Part shown: in pieces, positions 1-4,860 of the stretch | Layout of the letters: each line of letters starts with the position of its first letter | Numbering within the stretch: the stretch's first letter is position 1 | From: JAWLCG01 sp041687295 | Lineage (GTDB): Bacteria; Planctomycetota; Phycisphaerae; SM23-33; FEN-1343 | Assembly (NCBI GenBank): GCA_041687295.1 | Contig: JAWLCG010000354.1 | Span: 1-5,078 of the forward strand | Direction: 5' to 3' | Length of the DNA stretch: 5,078 bases | The notes under the pieces: generated by a model | Seen by the model: the letters and a program-made list of their open reading frames with translations, nothing else | Database searches by the model: none | What the model was told of the DNA's origin: nothing | Program-made: the position numbers and the translations under genes

Positions 1-1463
1 TCGGCGCCGTCCTTGGCCGGCGTCGTCGTGCCGGGGCTGTAGGCGTAGGTCTCGAACGAGCGGATCAGCCGTTCGCACCGCGGGTCGACCGCCAGCCGCG
101 CCGGCCCTTCGGCCGGGGCCAGGTGGGCCCGCACCAGCTCAAGCCCCTCGCCGAGGCGGCTGGAGCGGTACGTGCACGGAATACCGGCAGCCGCAAGCAA
201 TTCCGTGCACGCCTGCCCGCTGGACAGCTCCCGCGCCGCCCCGGCCGGGTCCACATACGTCGCCCGCACCGCCCCGAACGCCCGCCGCCGCTCCAGGCCG
301 TGCAGTTCAGCCACGTGCGCGTCGATCGCCCGCCGCTGGGCCACGTACTCGTCCAGCACCCGCACCTCGCCGCCCGGGCTCACCTGCACCCACAGGCACA
401 CGAAGGGGTTGGCGTAGCCGAAGTCGATCGCCCGGTACACCGGCCAATCCCGCTCGTACGGCACGGGCCGAACGTGCAGGCCGCGACTGAACTCCTCGAA
501 CACCAGCCCCTCCGCCCGAGGCCGGCGGCAGAGCATCTCCGACTCCCACGCCGCCCGGCTCACCCGCGCGCGGATCCGCAGCGCGTCCTCGATGCGGAAG
601 AACCCCTCCGCCTGCCGCGCCCGCCCGCCGCAATCGCTCGCCAGGGCGCATCGGCTGCAACTGCGGTCAGGCCCGCACCGCTCGATCACCTCCCACAGAC
701 ACCACCGCACCAGGTGAAACCCCGGCGGCGACGGCCCCTCCAAAACGCCCTGTACATCTGAAGGCGCAGAAACGGGCGCACGGGCCGGACCAGAGCTAGA
801 GGGCGAAATAGCGTGTGCATCCTCCTGAGCCCGCTGCGTGACGGTGACCAGCTCGTCCATCAGGCCGCCGCTTCGGTGGAGCGTGCTGAAGACCTCCATC
901 GCGCCGGCCGCCCTGTGCGTGGACTGCGTGACGAACTGCGCCGCCCGCCAGACCTCGCGGTCGAACAGGTCCACCTCATCGCAGCGCAGCTTCTGCACCC
1001 GCAGGCCCCGGACGGCCCGCTGGCTCTGGGCGATCGTCCGGACGCGAGCCTGGCCGAGCTGCAGGGACTCGCGAACCCAGTGGGGCTTCAACAGCCCTTC
1101 GTGCGGCGCTAAAAGCCGCCGAAGGGCCTCGGCCAGGCGGTCGGACTGCTCGAAGCTGCCGCCCAGCACCGCCGCTTCCAGCGGGGCCTTGAATAGCGCG
1201 TCCAGCAGGCACGCCATGGCCGCCAGCGTCGTCTTGCCCCCGCCGCGGTTGGCCCAGACCAGCAGGTCGCGCTGGCCCAGGAAGCTGTGAACCAGGTAGT
1301 CGAACGGCGCGTCGTGGTCCGGGCACAGCGCCCGCCGAGGCACGTTGAGCTCGCAGACGGCGCGAATCCACCGGTGCAGCCTCTCCGGCGTCCCAGGCCG
1401 GGCGCGGACGATCCGCTCGGCCAGGCCGCGGGGGATAGAGCTATGAGTTACGTTCCCGCCCAT
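1..1463 (-). CDS. terL: Phage terminase large subunit (ATPase-nuclease), 3' end beyond window
   Basis: Packaging motor: the ATPase translocates phage DNA into the prohead and the nuclease cuts concatemers. The frame is open from ATG 1463 to the window edge, giving 487 residues without a stop. The N-terminal ATPase has a terminase-type Walker A, ANRGGGKTT (residues 71-79, K77), a Walker B LRCDEVD (D162, E163), and a coupling-motif candidate FSTLH (192-196). A low-complexity linker (about 212-248) leads to a cysteine-rich segment, C255, C263, C269, C272 and C278. The RNase H-like nuclease then starts with AIDFGYANP (D347) and continues to YVDPAG (D405). The third acidic residue expected for this fold should lie just beyond the window. 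The start is fixed by AAGGAGGT six bases upstream. The ATG lies inside the preceding gene, overlapping it by 16 bases, so translation is probably coupled. I am confident of the family but cannot assign a phage type. Confidence 0.93.
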   Translation of the reverse strand, partial: MGGNVTHSSIPRGLAERIVRARPGTPERLHRWIRAVCELNVPRRALCPDHDAPFDYLVHSFLGQRDLLVWANRGGGKTTLAAMACLLDALFKAPLEAAVLGGSFEQSDRLAEALRRLLAPHEGLLKPHWVRESLQLGQARVRTIAQSQRAVRGLRVQKLRCDEVDLFDREVWRAAQFVTQSTHRAAGAMEVFSTLHRSGGLMDELVTVTQRAQEDAHAISPSSSGPARAPVSAPSDVQGVLEGPSPPGFHLVRWCLWEVIERCGPDRSCSRCALASDCGGRARQAEGFFRIEDALRIRARVSRAAWESEMLCRRPRAEGLVFEEFSRGLHVRPVPYERDWPVYRAIDFGYANPFVCLWVQVSPGGEVRVLDEYVAQRRAIDAHVAELHGLERRRAFGAVRATYVDPAGAARELSSGQACTELLAAAGIPCTYRSSRLGEGLELVRAHLAPAEGPARLAVDPRCERLIRSFETYAYSPGTTTPAKDGA

Positions 1464-1951
1464 GGCGCCACCTCCTTCGGCGGGGCCGTCAGGTCCGACG
1501 TGTTATGTGCGAGGAAGTCGATCAGCGCGTTCACCCGCTCCTCCAGGCGCGACGGCTCGGGGGGCGGGTCCTTGTCGGCCTTGGCCTTGCGCGGCGGCTC
1601 GGCCGGCTGGCGGTGGAGCGTCAGCAGGTCCATGGCCGCCTTGCGCGCGACGTCGTTGGTCTCCTGGCTCATGGCCGAGAGGCGGTCGATGGCGGTCGCC
1701 CCGGCCCGGGCGAGGTGCAGCTCGCTCTGCCAGCGGCACAGCACCTGCAGGGCGTTCAGCCGGCTGAGGAACGACTCGGACTGCTGGAGGTTGAGGATGC
1801 TGTCGGCCCGAAGCTGCAGTTCGTCCTGGATCTGCGTTACGGACTTGTCGTCCTGCATCAGGGCGTACAACAGCCGATCGGATTTCTGCTTGATCCAATC
1901 GGGGATCGGCTCGGGCTTGGGCGGGGTCTTGGCATCGGGCTGCGTGTCCAT
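1448..1951 (-). CDS. Putative terminase small subunit
   Basis: Encodes 167 residues from ATG 1951. It is not recognised by a signature motif; the call comes from position and architecture. Residues 24-70 look like a helix-turn-helix: a helix near DRLLYALMQ, then SVTQIQDEL, then a possible recognition helix LRADSILNLQQSESFLSRL. Residues 70-113 are predicted helical, with an AIDRLSAM...VARKAAMDLL pattern like an oligomerisation helix. A Pro/Lys-rich linker (116-134) and a C-terminal helix LEERVNALIDFLA follow. Small terminase subunits bind the packaging site through an N-terminal HTH and oligomerise through helices, which fits. It overlaps the large subunit gene by 16 bases. An in-frame ATG at 1984 would add 11 residues and overlap the upstream stop as ATGA, but ATG 1951 has AAGGAG six bases upstream and is preferred. 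It could instead be another HTH phage protein. Confidence 0.7.
   Translation of the reverse strand: MDTQPDAKTPPKPEPIPDWIKQKSDRLLYALMQDDKSVTQIQDELQLRADSILNLQQSESFLSRLNALQVLCRWQSELHLARAGATAIDRLSAMSQETNDVARKAAMDLLTLHRQPAEPPRKAKADKDPPPEPSRLEERVNALIDFLAHNTSDLTAPPKEVAPWAGT
1470..1477 (-). promoter_or_regulatory. Strong ribosome binding site of the large terminase gene
   Basis: On the minus strand this reads AAGGAGGT, a near-perfect Shine-Dalgarno sequence. It lies six bases before ATG 1463 and inside the 3' end of the upstream gene. It supports that start over any other and indicates that the terminase can initiate efficiently on the shared transcript. Confidence 0.85.
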
Positions 1952-1957
1952 GGGGGT

Positions 1958-1963
1958 CTCCTT
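1958..1963 (-). promoter_or_regulatory. Ribosome binding site deciding the small terminase start
   Basis: Minus strand AAGGAG, six bases before ATG 1951. The competing ATG at 1984 lacks a comparable site and would depend on coupling through its ATGA overlap with the upstream stop codon. Confidence 0.7.
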
Positions 1964-1980
1964 GGGCGAGGTCTGAAGGA

Positions 1981-2190
1981 TCATTGGCCGAACGGCTCAT
2001 CGGTGGGAATTGGGGCATTGGCACCTAACGCCGCCCGAACGAGGTTGTTCAAGGCCGCCGACCGGCTGCCGGGGTGGCGCCGTGAGTGGCCAAAGCGTCG
2101 CAGCGCCAGCCGAAGGGCGGCCAACTGCTCGCCGGTCAGGTGGAAGACGATCGGGCGAAGGTCGAGGATGTCTTCGGGTGTGTCGGACAT
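1981..2190 (-). CDS. Small protein, possible ribbon-helix-helix DNA-binding protein
   Basis: Encodes 69 residues; no family recognised with certainty. The layout resembles a ribbon-helix-helix (Arc/MetJ/CopG-like) fold: a short strand RPIVFHLT (12-19), a first helix GEQLAALRLALRRFG (20-34), a basic turn SRRHPG, and a second helix SRSAALNNLVRAAL (42-55). The SRSxAL start of the second helix is typical of that fold. The C-terminal tail NAPIPTDEPFGQ is short and likely disordered. It has GGAG six bases before its ATG. Its TGA shares bases with an upstream ATG of the next gene, so it belongs to the terminase operon and is its first gene here. It may be an autoregulator of the operon or a packaging accessory protein; that role is inference. 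Confidence 0.6.
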   Translation of the reverse strand: MSDTPEDILDLRPIVFHLTGEQLAALRLALRRFGHSRRHPGSRSAALNNLVRAALGANAPIPTDEPFGQ

Positions 2191-2204
2191 GGGGGGCTCC
2201 GTGT

Positions 2205-2241
2205 GGGTAATTGGTTGATTGGGTAATTGGTTAATTGGTTA
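2205..2241. repeat. 16-bp tandem repeat, AT-rich
   Basis: Two adjacent 16-bp units, GGGTAATTGGTTGATT (2205-2220) and GGGTAATTGGTTAATT (2221-2236), differ at one base and are followed by a partial unit GGTTAA. It is strikingly AT-rich for this GC-rich window and lies only about 15 bases upstream of the ATG at 2190. It may therefore overlap the promoter or leader of the terminase operon. Confidence 0.85.
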
Positions 2242-2243
2242 AG

Positions 2244-2275
2244 GCGTCACTGCGTCACTGCGTTGATGCGTTCAT
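2244..2275. repeat. 8-bp tandem repeat, four units
   Basis: Four consecutive octamers: GCGTCACT, GCGTCACT, GCGTTGAT and GCGTTCAT, with GC continuing after. The first two are identical and the last two share the GCGT start. The array begins two bases after the AT-rich 16-bp repeat. No coding function is apparent. Confidence 0.8.
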
Positions 2276-2334
2276 GCACAGGGCGGTGTAGCGCTGTGGG
2301 ACCGCGGGGCGGTCGTTGTTCGAACCTCAACAGG

Positions 2335-2374
2335 CTCTGTGTCTGTTCTCTGTGTCCTCTGTGTCCTCTGTGGC
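2335..2374. repeat. 9-bp tandem repeat (CTCTGTGTC)
   Basis: CTCTGTGTC occurs at 2335-2343, 2348-2356 and 2357-2365, followed directly by the variant CTCTGTGGC at 2366-2374. The first copy is offset by four bases. On the other strand it reads as repeated GACACAGAG. I recall similar CACAGAGGACACAGAG strings scattered in intergenic DNA of many environmental bacterial genomes; that is memory, not a search. Confidence 0.85.
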
Positions 2375-2439
2375 CCATCTCCCGTCTTCGCTGCCGGGCC
2401 TCGCGGGCGCTTGAGGAGAGCCTTCGGGGGCCTGGTTGG

Positions 2440-2542
2440 GCGGGTATGGCCCGCGTGGGTGGCGCCAGGCGCCATCGTCGGCGGGCGATGCCCGCCCTAC
2501 GGCAGAGCCCATCTTCGGTCTTCTGCCCGCCCTACGGGGGCG
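2440..2542. repeat. GC-rich hairpin repeat block with two GCCCGCCCTACGG copies
   Basis: Contains a 5-bp stem GCGGG/CCCGC (2440-2454), the near-palindrome TGGCGCC-A-GGCGCCA (2460-2474), and a perfect 7-bp stem GGCGGGC-GAT-GCCCGCC (2480-2496). The string GCCCGCCCTACGG occurs twice, at 2490-2502 and at 2525-2537. Read on the minus strand each copy gives CCGTAGGGCGGGC, and the right-hand copy supplies the TAG stop of the ABC-GNAT gene. The hairpins lie just after that stop and could end or stabilise its transcript, but there is no T-run, so I do not call an intrinsic terminator. Confidence 0.75.
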
Positions 2543-3917
2543 GCGTGTGGAAGTAGACGTATTGGGCGACGGCCTTGCGGCAGAGGGCCGGCAGTGGGTC
2601 GGGGTGGTTGGGCTTCAGGGCGGGGCCCAGGGCAGTGCGGGCGAAGCGGTCGAGCTCGCGCTGGAGGAACTGCCGGGCCGAGGGGTTCGGCGGGGCGGTG
2701 AGCCAGTGGCGGACCGGCTCGACGGCCGTCAGCTCGGCGGGACCCAGGCCCACGACCTCGGCGGCTGACAGCAGCCGGGCGGCGGGCTCGGCGGGGGGCA
2801 GGTCGAGCCGCTGCAGGCCGGCGCGTTCGAACAGCGGGTGCAGGGCGCCCATGGCGGCGAGGGCCTCGACGACGGGCTTCTCCGCGGTCTCGACGGCGTG
2901 GCGCACCAGTCGCACGGCCAGGCCCAGGCCGCGGTAGATGGGGTGGACGATGACCCGGCTGATGCACTCGACCTCGTCGTTGAGGCGCCGGCGGGCGGCG
3001 GCGCGGTCGGGTCCTGCGTATCGGCCATGGAAGGCGCGGTTGCGCCCTCGGACATAGGGCACCGGCGGGCTGACGACGCAGACGGCCGCCAGGCGCGGGG
3101 CGCCCCAGGAGCGCAGGGCCGGCGGGGCGTCGATGGCCCAGACGCGCAGGTGCGCCGCCGGCGGCCCGGCCAGGTAGTGCCAGCCCGACAGCGTCGCGTA
3201 GTCGCCGATGCGACCCGGGCGGATGAGCCAGTCGGCCGGCTCGGGAACGGTAGGGGTTAGCGCGTGAACAGGGCGGATGAGCCGCCCCGGGGCTCCGAGC
3301 GGTTTTTCGACGATGGCGTCGGGCGCCAGCGCGTCGAGCAGCCAGTCGCAGGGCGTGGCCAGCAGCAGGGCGATGCCGCTTCGGCTGACCCATCGGCGGA
3401 CCTGGCGGGCCAGGGCCCAGGCGGTGGGGCGGTCGAGCGTGCTGGCGAACTCATCGGCGACGACCAGGGCCGAGCCCGCCCGCTTGGCCCGGTGCAGGGC
3501 GCGGGCGAGGGCGAGGCGGTAGCTCTGTCCGCCCGAGAGGTGTCGGGCGGGCGTGAGCAGGGCGGCCGGCTCGGCCAGGCCACAGCGGCTCAGCGTCGCC
3601 AGGCGGTCGGCGAGGCGCCCGCCGAGGCAGTTGACGGCCAGTCGCCCCGAGTTGGCCAGGCCGGCCACGTCCAGCGGCACGGCCCCGGGCAGTCGGCAGG
3701 CGGACCGCAGCAGGACGCTCTTGCCCGCCCCGCTGGGCCCGACGACGGCGAGCAGTTCGCCCGGGTGGATCTCGAGGGGGAACTCGTCGTAGAGCACCTC
3801 GCTCCGCCCGGAGAGGCCGAAGTGGCTGGCCAGGGCCGTCGCCGCCCGCCCGGCCGGCAGGGGCTGGTCGATCCGCGCGTTGACGCGCCACGCCCAATGT
3901 GTCATAACCGGTGTCAT
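2532..3917 (-). CDS. ABC-type ATPase fused to GNAT acyltransferase domain (COG2401-like)
   Basis: Soluble two-domain protein; residues are counted from the longest start, ATG 3935 (467 aa). After a leader comes VLYDEFPLEIHPGE, then Walker A GPSGAGKS (66-73), the ABC signature LSGGQ (133-137), Walker B SALVVADEF (155-163; D161, E162) and D-loop STLD (165-168). The switch histidine is replaced: ATPCD where ATH is usual. Only about 60 residues separate Walker A from LSGGQ, shorter than in transporters, and there is no membrane segment or obvious transporter partner. Residues 235-380 form a GNAT domain: ECISRVIVHP (323-332), acyl-CoA loop RGLGLA (335-340), then VEALAAMGALHPLFERAGLQRL. A tail of about 85 residues follows. 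This fits COG2401, ABC ATPase fused to a predicted acetyltransferase; the GNAT part recalls the phage Mu Mom superfamily, which modifies DNA bases. The substrate is unknown. Starts at 3935, 3917 or 3905 are possible; 3917 has a weak AAAGGGG upstream. Confidence 0.88.
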   Translation of the reverse strand: MTPVMTHWAWRVNARIDQPLPAGRAATALASHFGLSGRSEVLYDEFPLEIHPGELLAVVGPSGAGKSVLLRSACRLPGAVPLDVAGLANSGRLAVNCLGGRLADRLATLSRCGLAEPAALLTPARHLSGGQSYRLALARALHRAKRAGSALVVADEFASTLDRPTAWALARQVRRWVSRSGIALLLATPCDWLLDALAPDAIVEKPLGAPGRLIRPVHALTPTVPEPADWLIRPGRIGDYATLSGWHYLAGPPAAHLRVWAIDAPPALRSWGAPRLAAVCVVSPPVPYVRGRNRAFHGRYAGPDRAAARRRLNDEVECISRVIVHPIYRGLGLAVRLVRHAVETAEKPVVEALAAMGALHPLFERAGLQRLDLPPAEPAARLLSAAEVVGLGPAELTAVEPVRHWLTAPPNPSARQFLQRELDRFARTALGPALKPNHPDPLPALCRKAVAQYVYFHTPPP

Positions 3918-3921
3918 AGTC

Positions 3922-3925
3922 AGGA
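3922..3925 (+). promoter_or_regulatory. Ribosome binding site of the ASCH gene
   Basis: AGGA ends eight bases before ATG 3934. It favours this start over the upstream ATG at 3880, and lies in the 16-base space between the two divergent starts (3917 minus, 3934 plus). Confidence 0.55.
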
Positions 3926-3933
3926 CCCCTTTC

Positions 3934-4242
3934 ATGTTGCTATTCCAGAAACGTTTCTACGCCGCCATCGCGGCCGGCACGAAGACGACCACGGTTCGCC
4001 GCTGGCGGCGGCGGCAGGTGCGTCCGGGCAGCGTCCACACGGTGCCCTGGCTGGGGCGGCTGGCGATCGAGTCGGTCGAGCCGGTCGAGCTGGCCGACCT
4101 GTCGGCTGAGGACGCCGCCGCCGACGGGTTTGAGAGTTTGTCCGCGTTGCGGGCCGTCCTGGCCGAGCTGTACGCCCCCGACGCGCCGGGGCGGTGGTAC
4201 CGCGTGCGGTTTCGGTACCTGGGCCCGCGGGCGGAGGGGTGA
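3934..4242 (+). CDS. YqfB-like ASCH domain protein
   Basis: Encodes 102 residues, all one ASCH (PUA-like) domain, the only plus-strand gene here. The opening LLFQKRFYAAIAAGTKTTTVRRW matches the family pattern FxxRF..I.AG.KT.T.R. Distal landmarks are VRPGSVHTV (29-37), LADLSAEDAAADGF (53-66) and a closing strand WYRVRFRYL (88-96). Against E. coli YqfB, an N4-acetylcytidine amidohydrolase whose catalytic residues I recall as K21, T24 and E74, this protein has K17 and T20 at the same spacing and D64 near the E74 position. It may therefore hydrolyse an N-acyl group from a modified base, or only bind modified nucleic acid as other ASCH proteins are thought to do. ATG 3934 is preferred because it follows AGGA by eight bases and gives the natural domain start; an ATG at 3880 would add 18 residues running through the opposing gene. 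Confidence 0.87.
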   Translation: MLLFQKRFYAAIAAGTKTTTVRRWRRRQVRPGSVHTVPWLGRLAIESVEPVELADLSAEDAAADGFESLSALRAVLAELYAPDAPGRWYRVRFRYLGPRAEG

Positions 4243-4271
4243 GCGGCTGCACACCCTACCACTGGGCTGGT

Positions 4272-4317
4272 GCCGGGCCTCGCTGCGCTCGACCCGGCCC
4301 ACGCGCTCGACCCGGCC
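4272..4317. repeat. Interspersed hairpin repeat with 15-bp direct repeat between convergent genes
   Basis: GCCGGG (4272-4277) pairs with CCCGGC (4293-4298), and inner bases TCG/CGA extend the stem with a bulge. GCGCTCGACCCGGCC occurs at 4285-4299 and again at 4303-4317, a perfect 15-bp direct repeat of period 18. The minus strand reads GGCCGGGTCGAGCGCAGCG, which I recall as a scattered intergenic element in planctomycete and deltaproteobacterial genomes. It sits in the 92-base gap where the ASCH gene (plus) and the double-HTH gene (minus) converge, so a two-way terminator role is plausible. No T-run is seen on either side. Confidence 0.75.
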
Positions 4318-4334
4318 TACGGGTTGGCGGGCGT

Positions 4335-4823
4335 TCATTCCTCAACCTCCTGGCCGGCGAGTCGGCGGAGGTAGGTGGTGCCGCTGACGTCGGCGGGGTC
4401 GTGCTGGGGCCTGGGCTGGCGGAGGCTCACGCCGTCGGCGAGCAGCAGGTGTCGGCGGACGTCGTGGACGCTCATCTCCAGGGCGTCGGCGGTCTGGCGG
4501 ACGCTCAGGCCGGCCAGGCGGTGCAGGCGGACGATCTGCCGCTGGGGGTAGGGCAGGTACCGCAGGCTCCACAGGGCCCGGGTGAAGGCGGGGCTGGTGA
4601 CGCGCCGACAGAGCCGATCGAGCCGCCAGCGGACGGCCCGGACCGTTCGGCCCGTCAGCCCGGCCAGGGCGGTCGGGCGGACCCCCTCGGCCAGGGCGGT
4701 CCGCAGGAACTGCCGGTCGTCCCGATCCAGCCAGGCGGCCCGCAGCAGGATCGCCTCGCGGCGGGCACACCAGTAGCGCCAGGGTCGGCCTCGGCGGGCC
4801 GGGCGGTGTTTCCTGAGCTTCAT
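4335..4823 (-). CDS. Double helix-turn-helix protein, sigma-70 region 4-like
   Basis: Encodes 162 very basic residues. The N-terminus (1-28) is rich in Arg and Lys. A first HTH spans about 37-71: DRQFLRTALAEGV, RPTALAGLTG, then RTVRAVRWRLDRL as recognition helix. A second spans about 89-129 and resembles sigma-70 region 4 or a sigma-like regulator: YLPYPQRQIVRLHRLAGLS, VRQTADALEMS, VHDVRRHLLLA. The C-terminal 30 residues look disordered and end in EVEE. No sigma region 2 is present, so it is not a complete sigma factor. The start at 4823 has GGAGG eight bases upstream. It lies 37 bases after the stop of the upstream partial gene, so the two are probably cotranscribed. A transcriptional regulator of the element, perhaps of late genes, is the likely role; this is inference, and a DNA-binding recombination or packaging accessory role is not excluded. 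Confidence 0.8.
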   Translation of the reverse strand: MKLRKHRPARRGRPWRYWCARREAILLRAAWLDRDDRQFLRTALAEGVRPTALAGLTGRTVRAVRWRLDRLCRRVTSPAFTRALWSLRYLPYPQRQIVRLHRLAGLSVRQTADALEMSVHDVRRHLLLADGVSLRQPRPQHDPADVSGTTYLRRLAGQEVEE

Positions 4824-4829
4824 CTTGAC

Positions 4830-4837
4830 AACCTCCC
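4830..4837 (-). promoter_or_regulatory. Ribosome binding site of the double-HTH gene
   Basis: Minus strand GGGAGGTT precedes ATG 4823 and supports that start. The surrounding 37-base spacer is AT-rich compared with the flanking genes. Confidence 0.65.
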
Positions 4838-4860
4838 CTCTATGTTAGATGATCTCAATA

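Larger units (their letters stand above)
2191..2531. other. Gene-free intergenic block filled with short repeats
   Basis: I see no credible gene in these 341 bases; the short open frames on both strands are low-complexity products of the repeats. The block holds, left to right, a 16-bp tandem pair, an 8-bp tandem array, a 9-bp tandem array, and a GC-rich hairpin repeat reaching the stop codon of the gene to the right. It should also carry the promoter for the terminase operon on the minus strand. I cannot point to convincing -35 and -10 boxes, although the AT-rich stretch 2205-2241 just before the 69-aa gene is the likeliest place. Confidence 0.75.

Noticed and set aside
123..761. Long plus-strand open frame (212 codons)
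   Set aside because: It is antisense to the terminase nuclease domain. Its product is Pro/Arg/His-rich without any motif, as expected from the reverse strand of a GC-rich gene.
1505..2218. Plus-strand open frame of 237 codons
   Set aside because: It lies opposite the small terminase candidate and the 69-aa gene, both of which have good ribosome sites and coupling. Its product is a Gly/Leu/Arg-rich shadow.
2320..2343. Resemblance to the TTCGA...CAGGCTC type of interspersed palindromic repeat
   Set aside because: The match is from memory and partial, with no clear palindrome here, so it is not listed as a separate element.
2205..2374. CRISPR array
   Set aside because: The repeats are 8-16 bp and directly adjacent with no unique spacers.
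2497..3393. Minus-strand frame of 298 codons
   Set aside because: It is an Arg/Pro/Ala-rich out-of-frame reading of the ABC-GNAT gene, whose true frame carries all the expected motifs.
3264..4109. Plus-strand frame of 281 codons
   Set aside because: It is antisense to the ATPase domain and out of frame with the ASCH gene; low-complexity Gly/Arg/Ala composition.
4825..4850. TTGACA followed by TTAGAT, a possible plus-strand promoter
   Set aside because: The spacing is about 14 bases, too short for a standard promoter, and no plus-strand gene follows; TTGACA is part of the ribosome site region of the minus-strand gene.
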